From Mycobacteroides chelonae CCUG 47445 (GTDB lineage Bacteria; Actinomycetota; Actinomycetes; Mycobacteriales; Mycobacteriaceae), in the NCBI RefSeq assembly GCF_001632805.1, contig NZ_CP007220.1, forward strand, positions 620,001 to 684,000: DNA of 64,000 bases, in the 5' to 3' direction. The first letter of the stretch is position 1. Every line of letters starts with the position of its first letter. The translations under genes were made by a program, and so were the position numbers. This document shows, piece by piece, positions 8,865 through 16,901 of the stretch. The notes beneath the pieces were generated by a model that ran no database searches, was not told where the DNA came from, and worked only from the letters and a program-made list of their open reading frames with translations.

Positions 8865-9269
8865 ATGAGACTGTGCCTTGGTTGCGGCGCACCACTTTCC
8901 AGGCGAAGCCAGAAGGTCTATTGCGGCAATGCTTGTCAGGCAGCAGCCCGACGCGACGCCAGTACCAGACTGTGGCTCGAATCCGGTGAGGCCCGGGTGC
9001 GCAGCGAGCAGGGTCACTTCATTCGGCTCTTTCTCGCCGAGGCTCAATCGGGCCGTTGCGCGATCTGCAGCGGAGCGAGCATCTGGCAAGACTCCCCGCT
9101 GGTACTGGTGTTGGACCATATCGACGGAAACCCCGCCAACAATTGTCGAGAGAATCTGCGACTCGTCTGCCCGAACTGCGACTCGCAACTGCCGACCTAC
9201 AAGAGCCGCAATCGCGGTAGGGGCCGCAGTTTTCGCCGGCAGCGCTATGCCGACGGAAAGTCGTACTAG
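8865..9269 (+). CDS. Small HNH endonuclease domain protein
   Basis: A 134-residue protein starting 45 bases after the tRNA. An N-terminal zinc-ribbon-like part has CLGCG and YCGNAC. The C-terminal half is an HNH-type nuclease: CAIC, then LDHIDGNPANN with the catalytic His in D-H-I-D, then LRLVCPNCDSQ supplying the last zinc cysteines. The compact form is found in free-standing HNH proteins of phages and actinobacteria. There is no neighbouring integrase, methylase or intron, so no restriction or homing role can be assigned. The ATG at 8865 has no strong ribosome site. Confidence 0.78.
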   Translation: MRLCLGCGAPLSRRSQKVYCGNACQAAARRDASTRLWLESGEARVRSEQGHFIRLFLAEAQSGRCAICSGASIWQDSPLVLVLDHIDGNPANNCRENLRLVCPNCDSQLPTYKSRNRGRGRSFRRQRYADGKSY

Positions 9270-9277
9270 CCAGCCCG

Positions 9278-10027
9278 CTATATCTCGCCTTCGATGACCC
9301 GCTCGGACCGTATCGGCCGCGGTGAACCGGACGGCCGGGACGGACGCCGGCGCGGCAGGAAACCGCCCAGCGGACCGACCACGGAGCTGAGCGCCGAGAC
9401 GGTATCGGTCAGTAGCTCGATGGTGGGTGTCAGCGCGTCGATATTGGGTGCCACCTTGGCAGCCGTCTCCGACAGGTTGGCCAGCTGCTGCAGTGGACCG
9501 TCTTTAGCGGTGAATTTGTCCAGGACGCCCTCTTCGCGCATCAGCCGTTCCAGAATCCCTTCCTCCGCGAGCAGCTGGTCGACTAGCCCTCCCGGGGCGA
9601 GCGCCCGGTCCAGGGCGCCATCCTGTGAAGTCAATCTGTCGACGGGCCCGTCCTTAGCGAAGAGCCGGTCCAGGACGCCGCCGGGTTCGGTCAGCCGATC
9701 AGCAAGCCCGCCGGGCGCCATGACGCGCTCCACCGGCCCGCCCGGCCGCAGTGCTCTGCCAAGCGGTTTGTCCTCCTCCATCAGCTCGGCGACTTTCATC
9801 GCCGACTGCAGCGGACTCTTACGCCCGGCCATCCCCAGCAGGGATTCGACGGTGCCGACCAGGCCCGCGCCGGGGGCGTCACGGCGACCGTCGTGGGGCT
9901 CCCCGTCGGGAAGTTCAGCGAGGATTTCGCGCCCGGTATCGATCGCCTTGGCAGCCACCGCCAAGCCGGTATCGGCAACGGCCAGCGAAATCCTGAGCGG
10001 CGCGGTGATCAGCGACACCAGCTTCAT
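9278..10027 (-). CDS. Decapeptide-repeat protein, Rv0756c-like
   Basis: A 249-residue protein at the position of M. tuberculosis Rv0756c, divergent from phoP. After an amphipathic N-terminal stretch, residues 86-185 consist of about ten tandem 10-residue units with the pattern [GDE]-G-x-[LV]-[DE]-[RQK]-L-x-x-x, for example GGLADRLTEP. A basic, proline-rich tail follows (RRRPSRPSGSPRP). No signal peptide or known domain is visible. The ATG at 10027 has TAGAGT (complement of 10034-10039) six bases upstream, which fits a leaderless transcript. The function is unknown. Confidence 0.8.
   Translation of the reverse strand: MKLVSLITAPLRISLAVADTGLAVAAKAIDTGREILAELPDGEPHDGRRDAPGAGLVGTVESLLGMAGRKSPLQSAMKVAELMEEDKPLGRALRPGGPVERVMAPGGLADRLTEPGGVLDRLFAKDGPVDRLTSQDGALDRALAPGGLVDQLLAEEGILERLMREEGVLDKFTAKDGPLQQLANLSETAAKVAPNIDALTPTIELLTDTVSALSSVVGPLGGFLPRRRPSRPSGSPRPIRSERVIEGEI
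9473..9772 (-). repeat. Region encoding ten tandem decapeptide repeats
   Basis: The codons for residues 86-185 of the Rv0756c-like protein repeat with a 30-base period. The match is clear in protein and weak in DNA, so the repeat is old or held by selection on the protein. Confidence 0.75.
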
Positions 10028-10069
10028 GGCACAACTCTAGGGCGAGTTTGCGCGGTTGGCTGACAATCT

Positions 10070-10099
10070 CCTGTGAAGAACTCACAGGAACCTCACAGC
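10070..10099 (+). promoter_or_regulatory. PhoP box in front of phoP
   Basis: TCACAGG (10082-10088), AACC, TCACAGC (10093-10099) forms a direct repeat of the 7-base PhoP half-site with the 4-base spacer known for M. tuberculosis PhoP. A third, inverted half-site CCTGTGA lies at 10070-10076. A probable -10 element TAAATT is at 10117-10122. The placement suggests PhoP controls its own operon and perhaps the divergent decapeptide-repeat gene. Confidence 0.75.
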
Positions 10100-10143
10100 G
10101 AAGATCCAGCGCACCGTAAATTTTGAGGGGAAGATTGTCGGAG

Positions 10144-10884
10144 GTGAGCATCACGACTGAGACACACCAAGGAACCTTTCCCGCCAACGGCACCACCCCC
10201 GCCAAGGTGCTGGTGGTCGACGATGAGTCGAACATTGTCGAGCTGCTCTCGGTCAGTCTCAAATTCCAGGGGTTTGACGTCTATACCGCCGACAGCGGGG
10301 CCGCCGCGCTGGATCTGGCCCGCACGGTTCGCCCCGATGCGGTGATTCTCGACGTGATGATGCCTGGGATGGACGGGTTTGGCGTCCTACGGCGTCTGCG
10401 TGCCGACGGTATCGATGCTCCGACGCTTTTCCTCACCGCGCGTGACGGATTGCAGGACAAGATCGCCGGGCTGACGCTGGGTGCCGATGACTACGTGACC
10501 AAACCGTTCAGCCTCGAAGAGGTGGTGGCCCGGCTACGCGTCATCCTGCGCCGCTCCGGGATGGGCTCGGAGCCCGCACGCAAGTCGCGGCTCAGCTTCG
10601 CCGATATCGAGCTCGACGAGGACACCCACGAGGTGTGGAAGACCGGCGAGCCCGTCGCGCTCTCGCCCACCGAGTTCACGCTGCTGCGGTATTTCATGAT
10701 CAACGCGGGCACCGTGCTCAGTAAGCCGAAGATCCTCGACCATGTGTGGCGTTATGACTTTGGTGGCGATGTGAACGTCGTCGAGTCCTACGTTTCGTAT
10801 CTGCGGCGCAAGATCGACAACGGTGAGAAGCGGTTGTTGCATACGCTTCGTGGCGTGGGATACGTATTGCGCGAGCCGCGGTGA
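10144..10884 (+). CDS. phoP: Two-component response regulator PhoP
   Basis: A 246-residue OmpR/PhoB-family regulator nearly identical in its core to M. tuberculosis PhoP. The receiver domain has acidic residues D26-D27, phosphoacceptor D70 in VILDVMMPGMDG, and the T-K-P-F lysine. A winged-helix DNA-binding domain ends [14 protein letters not shown]. In M. tuberculosis PhoP controls acyltrehalose lipids, the acid response and secretion-related genes. I chose GTG 10144, which leaves a purine-rich AGGGGAAGA upstream; starts at TTG 10123 or 10135 are possible. It overlaps phoR by four bases. Confidence 0.95.
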   Translation: MSITTETHQGTFPANGTTPAKVLVVDDESNIVELLSVSLKFQGFDVYTADSGAAALDLARTVRPDAVILDVMMPGMDGFGVLRRLRADGIDAPTLFLTARDGLQDKIAGLTLGADDYVTKPFSLEEVVARLRVILRRSGMGSEPARKSRLSFADIELDEDTHEVWKTGEPVALSPTEFTLLRYFMINAGTVLSKPKILDHVWRYDFGGDVNVVESYVSYLRRKIDNGEKRLLHTLRGVGYVLREPR

Positions 10885-12380
10885 GTACCCGCCCCGGCGT
10901 TCGTCGGGGTGTACCGCTGCGGGTGAGCCTCGTGGTTGGAACCTTGGTTCTGGTCGCGCTGGGGTTGGTGGCATCTGGCATCGCGGTGACTACCACCATG
11001 CAGCGCACCATGATGAATCGCGCCGATCGGGAGCTGATCGACGCCGCTAATGGGTGGGCGAATCGGCCCCCTCCGCCGCCGCCGACCTTCGACACCAACC
11101 GGCATCGGCCCCCGTCCTTGTTCTTCATCCGCACCACCGATGACCGTGGGCGGGTGGTCATCATGCTCAATGACCGGGCCCGGGCCGATCCGGATCTACC
11201 GTTCGACAATGATGTGGGCGGCCGTCCGGTGACGGTGCGCTCTGCCGACGGCACCACGGAGTGGCGCGCGGTGTCCCGCCACGACGCGATGGGCGGGTAC
11301 ACCACCGTTGCCCGCGACATCACCGATGTGCGCACTACTGCCCGGGACCTGTTGTGGTTGCAGGTGGCCATAGGGACCGCCGTGCTGACTGTGCTTGGTA
11401 TTGCTGGATATTGGTTGGTGCACCGCAGCCTGCGGCCGCTGGCCGAGGTGGAGGCGACGGCCGCCGATATCGCCGCGGGCCATCTCGATCGACGGGTACC
11501 CGAACGCGACCCGCGCACCGAGGTGGGCCGATTATCGTTGGCGCTCAATGGAATGCTGGCGCAGATTCAGCGGGCGGTGGCCGACTCGCAGAAGTCCGCG
11601 AAGACGGCACGCACCTCCGAGGAGCGCATGCGCCGGTTCATCACCGATGCCAGCCATGAATTGCGCACACCCCTGACCACCATCCGCGGCTACGCAGAGC
11701 TTTACCGCCAGGGCGCGGCCACCGACATCGAGCTGGTGCTGGGCCGTATCGAAGGCGAGTCGACCCGCATGGGCCAGCTCGTGGAGGACCTACTGCTCTT
11801 GGCGCGACTGGACGCACATCGACCCATGGAACAGCGCCTCGTCGACCTGCTGGTGCTGGCCACCGACGCCGTGCACGACGCGAAAGCCACTGCGCCCGAA
11901 CGTGACGTGGAACTGGAAGTCTTTGATGGGCCCGGGACCCCGGAGGTCATCGGTGACGAGCTGAGGTTGCGTCAGGTGCTGGGCAATCTGGTGAGTAACG
12001 CGCTCGGGCACACCACTGCGGCCGTCCGGGTTCGGGTGGGCACCGAGGGAGATGACGCCGTCCTGGAGGTCATCGACGCGGGACCGGGTATGACGAAGAC
12101 TGATGCCGAACGTGTCTTCGAGCGGTTCTATCGCGCGGATACGTCACGTACCCGCAGCAGCGGCGGCACGGGGCTGGGGCTGTCGATCGTCGATGCCCTC
12201 ACCGCCGCACATGACGGCACAGTCACCGTGCATACCGCGCCGGGTAAGGGCTGCCGTTTCGAGGTGCGGCTGCCGCGTGCCGACATGACCGACGACGACG
12301 CCGGACCGGACGACCTGGACACCGCCGAGACGGCGCCAAAGATCGTGCGGGCTAGTCGATCTCAGCCAGCGCAGCCTTGA
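10881..12380 (+). CDS. phoR: Sensor histidine kinase PhoR
   Basis: A 499-residue membrane kinase. The first membrane segment is at about residues 13-37. An external sensor loop of about 115 residues carries a proline run near residue 60. The second membrane segment is at about 156-180, followed by a HAMP domain. The dimerization/phosphoacceptor helix [16 protein letters not shown] has H259 as the expected phosphorylated residue. The ATPase domain shows [15 protein letters not shown] and GGTGLGLS. It starts in a GTGA overlap with phoP, so the two are co-translated. The last 29 bases overlap the convergent HIT gene. The C terminus is slightly longer than the 485 residues I recall for M. tuberculosis PhoR. 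Confidence 0.95.
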   Translation: MSTRPGVRRGVPLRVSLVVGTLVLVALGLVASGIAVTTTMQRTMMNRADRELIDAANGWANRPPPPPPTFDTNRHRPPSLFFIRTTDDRGRVVIMLNDRARADPDLPFDNDVGGRPVTVRSADGTTEWRAVSRHDAMGGYTTVARDITDVRTTARDLLWLQVAIGTAVLTVLGIAGYWLVHRSLRPLAEVEATAADIAAGHLDRRVPERDPRTEVGRLSLALNGMLAQIQRAVADSQKSAKTARTSEERMRRFITDASHELRTPLTTIRGYAELYRQGAATDIELVLGRIEGESTRMGQLVEDLLLLARLDAHRPMEQRLVDLLVLATDAVHDAKATAPERDVELEVFDGPGTPEVIGDELRLRQVLGNLVSNALGHTTAAVRVRVGTEGDDAVLEVIDAGPGMTKTDAERVFERFYRADTSRTRSSGGTGLGLSIVDALTAAHDGTVTVHTAPGKGCRFEVRLPRADMTDDDAGPDDLDTAETAPKIVRASRSQPAQP

Positions 12381-12756
12381 TCTTCGCCTGCGCCTCGTCG
12401 AGGGATTCCGCCGAGGCGTTGGGATCTGCGTTCTCGAAGCTGAAGTCGGTCAGCGTGAAACCCGGGAAGACGTGCACATGCAGGTGGGGCACCTCCATCC
12501 CGGCGATGATGTAGCCGGCACGTGGGGCGTCGAAGGCCTTGCGGATGGCGCGGCCGACGCGTTGCGCGACGAGGTTGACCTTCGCGAAGACGGCCGCGTC
12601 GATGTCCTGCCACTGGTCGATCTCGGCGCGCGGCACCACCAGGGTGTGACCCTGGGTGATCGGCGCGATGGTGAGGAACGCGACGACATCCTCGTCCTCG
12701 TAGACGAACCGACCGGGTAGCTCTCCGTTGATGATCTTCGTGAACACACTCGACAT
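12352..12756 (-). CDS. HIT family nucleotide-binding protein (Rv0759c-like)
   Basis: A 134-residue histidine-triad protein; the triad H-L-H-V-H lies at residues 91-95. HIT proteins hydrolyse or transfer nucleotidyl groups from AMP-type substrates. I prefer the ATG at 12756 (MSSVFTKI) because TAACCT (complement of 12763-12768) lies exactly six bases upstream, the leaderless pattern; the ATG at 12762 would touch that element. It is convergent with phoR and overlaps its last 29 bases, as expected from the phoP-phoR-Rv0759c order in M. tuberculosis. Confidence 0.9.
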   Translation of the reverse strand: MSSVFTKIINGELPGRFVYEDEDVVAFLTIAPITQGHTLVVPRAEIDQWQDIDAAVFAKVNLVAQRVGRAIRKAFDAPRAGYIIAGMEVPHLHVHVFPGFTLTDFSFENADPNASAESLDEAQAKIKAALAEID

Positions 12757-12765
12757 GCCCATAGG

Positions 12766-13743
12766 TTAGTGGGCCGTTCGCGCGACACAGGTCGCGGACA
12801 GTTCGAGGGGCACGGGGTGGTGCGCGTCGCTCGTATCGGCAGCCGCCGTGGCGGCGGGGCGCGCGGTCATGCCGATCAGGCATCCGGTGATCACCACCGC
12901 CGCCCCGAGCAGCTCCATCGCGGTGGGCCGCTCGCCGAGGGCCAGCCACGAAGCGGTGATACCCACCACCGGAACCAGTAGCGAGAACGGTGCGACTCGG
13001 CTCGCGGGGTAGCGGCCCATCAGGTACGTCCATAGGCCCAGGCCGACGATGGTGGCCAGTAGCACGATGTAGGCCAGGCCGCCGAGGGCGATGAGCCCAC
13101 TGCGCTCGCCGATCGATGTCAGTGAGTGCCATCCGGCGACGGGCCCTTCGGTGAACGCCGAGAGCGCGAACAGCGGAATCGGCGGTACCACCGACATCCA
13201 CAGGGTGAGTCGCACGGGGGTACGCGGATCGTTGTTGCCTGCCATGGCCTTTCGGCTCGCGATGTTGCCGAACGCCCAGCCGAGGGCGCCGAGCAGCGTC
13301 AGGATTACCGGCATCACGGCGGCAGAGGCTCCATGCACGGCCCGGTCGGCGGCGATGAGAGCCATGCCGCCGACCGCGAGGGTGATCCCAGCGACCTGCA
13401 GACGTGACATCCGTTCGCCGAGTAGCAGCACGCCGAGGATCACCGTGAACGGCGCCGAGGCCTGCAACACCAGGGATGCCAGCCCTGTTGGCATCCCGTT
13501 CGCCATGGCCAGGAATAGGAACGCGAACTGGACGGTGCCGAACCCGATCCCGTACAGCAGGAACCATCGCAACGGCACGCGCGGCAGTGGCACGAACAGG
13601 ATCACAGGGATCGCCAGGACCGCGAACCGCAGTCCGGCGAAGAAGATCGGTGGGAAATGCTCGAGCCCAGCGTGGATCGCCACAAAGTTCAGGCCCCACA
13701 ACACTGCAACTGTCAGTCCGAGGAGACGGTGCCGGGTTGTCAT
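12766..13743 (-). CDS. EamA/DMT-family transporter
   Basis: A 325-residue inner-membrane protein made of two EamA repeats, about ten hydrophobic helices in all. It begins with the typical LLGLTVAVLWGLNFVAIHAG and has GERMSRLQVAGITLAVGGM at the end of the first repeat. The family exports amino acids, purines or drugs; the substrate here is unknown. The C-terminal 25 residues are hydrophilic. It is divergent from a LysR-type regulator, a common pairing in which the regulator controls the exporter. It stops ten bases before the HIT gene begins. Confidence 0.88.
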   Translation of the reverse strand: MTTRHRLLGLTVAVLWGLNFVAIHAGLEHFPPIFFAGLRFAVLAIPVILFVPLPRVPLRWFLLYGIGFGTVQFAFLFLAMANGMPTGLASLVLQASAPFTVILGVLLLGERMSRLQVAGITLAVGGMALIAADRAVHGASAAVMPVILTLLGALGWAFGNIASRKAMAGNNDPRTPVRLTLWMSVVPPIPLFALSAFTEGPVAGWHSLTSIGERSGLIALGGLAYIVLLATIVGLGLWTYLMGRYPASRVAPFSLLVPVVGITASWLALGERPTAMELLGAAVVITGCLIGMTARPAATAAADTSDAHHPVPLELSATCVARTAH

Positions 13744-13773
13744 GCCGTCGATCCTGCGTATCCAATCGATTTA

Positions 13774-13793
13774 GCACAATCTAATTAATGTGC
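13774..13793 (+). promoter_or_regulatory. Palindrome between the DMT transporter and the LysR gene
   Basis: GCACA (13774-13778) and TGTGC (13789-13793) are separated by ten A/T-rich bases. This is the size and form of a LysR operator. It lies about 23-42 bases before the predicted leaderless start of the regulator (-10 TAGATT at 13804-13809), so the regulator could control itself and the divergent exporter. Confidence 0.5.
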
Positions 13794-13815
13794 ACTATTG
13801 ATGTAGATTTCCTTC

Positions 13816-14709
13816 ATGGATGTGCGCCGCCTGCGGATTCTCCGAGAATTTGCCGATCGTGGCACGGTCGGTGAGGTGGCGGACGCGATGAGGCTCACCC
13901 CCTCGGCGGTATCGCAGCAATTGAAGGTCTTGGCGCGGGAGGCTGGTGTGCCACTGTTGCGGCAGGACGGGCGGGGTATCGCACTGACAGAGGCAGGCCG
14001 CGCGCTGGTACTGCGGGCCGACGAGGTGATTGCCGCTGTCGATCGCGCAGCCGACGAGATGGTGACGTATCGGGAGGGGACACAGCCGATCGTGCGGATC
14101 GCGTCGTTCCCGTCCGGTGGGAGCCTGCTGCTGCCCAGACTGGTCGCCGCGGTGGCCGGTGAGGTCGATGTGCGTCCGGCAGACGAGGATGTGACGTACA
14201 GCGAGGCTCCCGGGCTGTTGACCGAGTACGACATCGTCGTCACCCACCGTGACGAGCGAGCCGCCGTGTTGAGCTCTGCACGGGTGTGGTCGATGACGCT
14301 GATGCGTGAGCCCATCGATCTGCTGGTGCACAAGAATCATCCGCTGGCGGGGCGAGGATCGGTGACTCCGTCCGAGTTGGCCGACGAGACCTGGATCAGT
14401 GTCCCGGAGGGTTTTCCGGTGGACGATGTACTGGTCTCACTCGGGGTTTCGGCGGGTATTCGCCCCCGAGTCCGGTTCCGGTTCAAGGATTTCCAGATTG
14501 TCGAGGATATGGTGGCGCACGGTCATGGCATCGCGTTGATGCCGCGATACGTGAGCCGGAGTCCGCGGGTGGCACGTCTGGTCATCCGCGAGGTCCGGGC
14601 GGGACGGCTCTACGAGGTGCTGGTCCGTCCCGGTGCCCAGCATCGGCCGGCGATTGCCGCGGCGATCCGCGGTCTGCAGGACGCGGCGGCGGTACTGGAG
14701 TCGGGATAG
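13816..14709 (+). CDS. LysR-family transcriptional regulator
   Basis: A 297-residue protein. The N-terminal winged helix-turn-helix MDVRRLRILREFADRGTVGEVADAMRLTPSAVSQQLKVL is followed by a linker helix and a periplasmic-binding-protein-like effector domain (from about residue 90). The ATG at 13816 has TAGATT exactly six bases upstream, so the mRNA is probably leaderless. It is divergently paired with the DMT transporter, which is its most likely target. The effector cannot be deduced. Confidence 0.9.
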   Translation: MDVRRLRILREFADRGTVGEVADAMRLTPSAVSQQLKVLAREAGVPLLRQDGRGIALTEAGRALVLRADEVIAAVDRAADEMVTYREGTQPIVRIASFPSGGSLLLPRLVAAVAGEVDVRPADEDVTYSEAPGLLTEYDIVVTHRDERAAVLSSARVWSMTLMREPIDLLVHKNHPLAGRGSVTPSELADETWISVPEGFPVDDVLVSLGVSAGIRPRVRFRFKDFQIVEDMVAHGHGIALMPRYVSRSPRVARLVIREVRAGRLYEVLVRPGAQHRPAIAAAIRGLQDAAAVLESG

Positions 14710-14881
14710 TCGCTGGGGTGTGTGCCCGGCCGGTTGGGCTTCCCATCCATCGGCGAGATCTTTGTGAAAACGGGCACAGCGGACACCCGTCCAGAGGGCC
14801 GTTGGCATCGAATTACTCCTAAAGCGCAAGAACGTCGGCTCGATCGGTGTACTTTGCGCACGTTGTCGGTGAGGAGTGTCA

Positions 14882-15766
14882 ATGGCGACCGATAGGTTTG
14901 CTCCCGAGGAAGTGGCGCTGCGCCCACGAAATGTCCATTTTGAGTGGGGGGCGTCGCCGCTGCACTGGATTCCTGGCGATCCGTACGCATCGCATGTGGT
15001 GACGGCGCTCAATTTGTTCTTGCCGGTGGCTGAGCGCTGGTTCAGCGCGTTGTTATCCGATGCGCTGGAATACGTGCGAGACGAGCGCCTGCGCGAGGAG
15101 ATTGTCGGCTTTATCGGGCAGGAAGCCGTGCATGCGAAGACCCACGATGAAGTCTTGGTCGACTATGTGCGCCGACATGGGATCGATCCGGTGCCGTTCA
15201 CCCGTCAGCTGGAGTGGGTCGTGGCCCAATACGGCCATCGTTCCGCACGGGCGAACAGGACGAACCGGCGTAAGGCGCTGGCCTCGGGAACCCACGCACT
15301 ATGTGCCGCAGAGCATTACACCGGTGTGCTGGGCCATTGGGCACTGAACAATTCATGGGGCGAGATGAACGCCGACCCGATGTTGTGCGACCTGTACCGG
15401 TGGCATGGAGCCGAAGAAGTGGAACACCGGCACGTCTCGTACAACGTGGCGAAGTACTTCGGCATGGACTATCTGGCCCAAGTCGTGTCGGGGGTCATGG
15501 TCAGCGTTGTCTTCTTCGTCATGCTGCTGCGCGGCACCAGGTTCCTTGTCCACGAAGATCCGGCGTTGCCCAATATCGGCTATATCCGGCTTTTGTGGAA
15601 GCTGCGCGCCTCCGGGCGACGGGGTGCGGTGCCCTCGGCCGGATACATGGCCCGCAGCGGACTCCGGCTGCTCAAACGTGACTACAGCCCGGTGGATGAG
15701 GGCAGCACCGCGCAGGCGATCGCCTATCTGGCCACGTCCCCGGCGGCACGCTTTCTCCATGACTAA
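14882..15766 (+). CDS. Probable di-iron protein of the metal-dependent hydrolase (PF10118-type) family
   Basis: A 294-residue protein usually named metal-dependent hydrolase. The acidic and histidine residues fit a ferritin-like four-helix di-iron site: E51, E81-x-x-H84, E144 and E179-x-x-H182. The spacings between helices 1-2 and 3-4 (about 30 and 35 residues) are close to those of ribonucleotide reductase R2. A hydrophobic stretch at about 200-220 could associate with the membrane. The ATG at 14882 has GGAG six bases upstream. It overlaps a ferredoxin-reductase gene by eight bases, which supports a redox role over hydrolysis. The substrate is unknown. Confidence 0.78.
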   Translation: MATDRFAPEEVALRPRNVHFEWGASPLHWIPGDPYASHVVTALNLFLPVAERWFSALLSDALEYVRDERLREEIVGFIGQEAVHAKTHDEVLVDYVRRHGIDPVPFTRQLEWVVAQYGHRSARANRTNRRKALASGTHALCAAEHYTGVLGHWALNNSWGEMNADPMLCDLYRWHGAEEVEHRHVSYNVAKYFGMDYLAQVVSGVMVSVVFFVMLLRGTRFLVHEDPALPNIGYIRLLWKLRASGRRGAVPSAGYMARSGLRLLKRDYSPVDEGSTAQAIAYLATSPAARFLHD

Positions 15767-16901
15767 GGGCCGATTGTCACGGTTCGCAACAGGTTTACTC
15801 AAGCCGTACACGGGCGAGCCGCCCCCTGGGCTCTACCGGGACACCCGCCCCGACGCCCTGATCCGTATAGCGGGTGCGGCAGTTCCGCACTTTGTGTCGT
15901 TGGTGATGCGTCTCGGTGGCGATCGTGAACTGCCCGAGCTTCCGTGCGTCACAAACCGGCGAACAGTACGAGTGGCGGATCGTAGGGTGCTCGCCGGTGA
16001 TTCGGATGTTGTGCAGCTGACGCTTGTATCCGATGATGACGAACCGTTGCCAAGTTGGCATCCGGGGGCGCACATCGACGTCCACCTGCCGTCGGGGCGA
16101 ACGCGCCAGTACTCCCTATGTGGTGATCCGCTGCAACCGGGCGAGTATCGAATCGCAGTGCGCCGCATCGAGGATGGATGCGGTGGGTCCGTGGAGGTGC
16201 ACGGGTTGGCCGCAGGTCATCGAATTGATATCAGCGATCCCCGCAATGCCTTCATGCTGGCGTTGCCCGGCGTGTCCTCGCGTGCAAGGAGTCTGCACTT
16301 CATCGCCGGGGGTATCGGCATCACACCGATCTTGCCGATGGTCCGGGTAGCCGAGCAGCTGGGTGTGCCCTGGACCTTGTGTTACACCGGTCGGCATCGG
16401 GGCAGCCTGCCGTTCGTGGAGGAATTGCTTGCGTTCGGAGACAAGGTGCGGGTGCGCACCGACGATCAGGGCGGATTGCCCTGTGCCGGTGAGCTTCTCG
16501 ACGGTTCCGATGAACGAACTGCTGTCTATGTGTGCGGTCCGCCATCGATGGCGCAGTCGGTGAGTCGAGAAATCCCGCTGGGCGTCGAGTTGCACACCGA
16601 GCGATTCTCGCCGCTACCTGTCGCTGACGGTATGGCGTTCGAGGTGGAGTTGGCACGTTCCGGAGACATACTGGCCGTCGCGCCGCAGCAGACTGTGCTG
16701 GCCGCGTTGCGGGTCGCACGGCCTGACATCGGGTATTCCTGCCAACAAGGGTTCTGCGGGACGTGCATACAGCGCGTGCTGTCCGGTGAGGTAGAGCATC
16801 GCGATGAAACCCTCACCGAGCAACAGCGAGCGGCGGGCCACATGTTGGTGTGCGTTTCCCGGGCGACATCGGCGGGCGCCCGGATTGTGGTGGACCTATA
16901 G
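15759..16901 (+). CDS. Ferredoxin reductase with C-terminal 2Fe-2S domain
   Basis: A 380-residue electron-transfer protein. After about 65 N-terminal residues, the flavin-binding beta-barrel has R-Q-Y-S-L at 116-120. The NAD(P)-binding domain has GGIGITP at 184-190 and YVCGPPSM near 260. The C-terminal plant-type ferredoxin has Cys 328, 333, 336 and 365 (C-x4-C-x2-C-x28-C). This is the layout of reductases that feed electrons from NAD(P)H to an oxygenase. The ATG at 15759 lies inside the end of the preceding di-iron gene, so the two are translationally coupled and probably form one enzyme system. Confidence 0.9.
   Translation: MTKGRLSRFATGLLKPYTGEPPPGLYRDTRPDALIRIAGAAVPHFVSLVMRLGGDRELPELPCVTNRRTVRVADRRVLAGDSDVVQLTLVSDDDEPLPSWHPGAHIDVHLPSGRTRQYSLCGDPLQPGEYRIAVRRIEDGCGGSVEVHGLAAGHRIDISDPRNAFMLALPGVSSRARSLHFIAGGIGITPILPMVRVAEQLGVPWTLCYTGRHRGSLPFVEELLAFGDKVRVRTDDQGGLPCAGELLDGSDERTAVYVCGPPSMAQSVSREIPLGVELHTERFSPLPVADGMAFEVELARSGDILAVAPQQTVLAALRVARPDIGYSCQQGFCGTCIQRVLSGEVEHRDETLTEQQRAAGHMLVCVSRATSAGARIVVDL

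Noticed and set aside
9473..9772. 30-base periodic repeat as a CRISPR array
   Set aside because: The period encodes a decapeptide repeat; there are no constant repeats with unique spacers and no cas genes.
12362..13777. Open frame of 471 codons on the minus strand across the HIT and transporter genes
   Set aside because: It overlaps two well-supported genes in another frame and reads as arginine-rich shadow sequence.
15405..15758. Extended N terminus for the ferredoxin reductase
   Set aside because: The extra 118 codons lie over the di-iron protein gene and do not resemble the reductase family; the ATG at 15759 is adequate.
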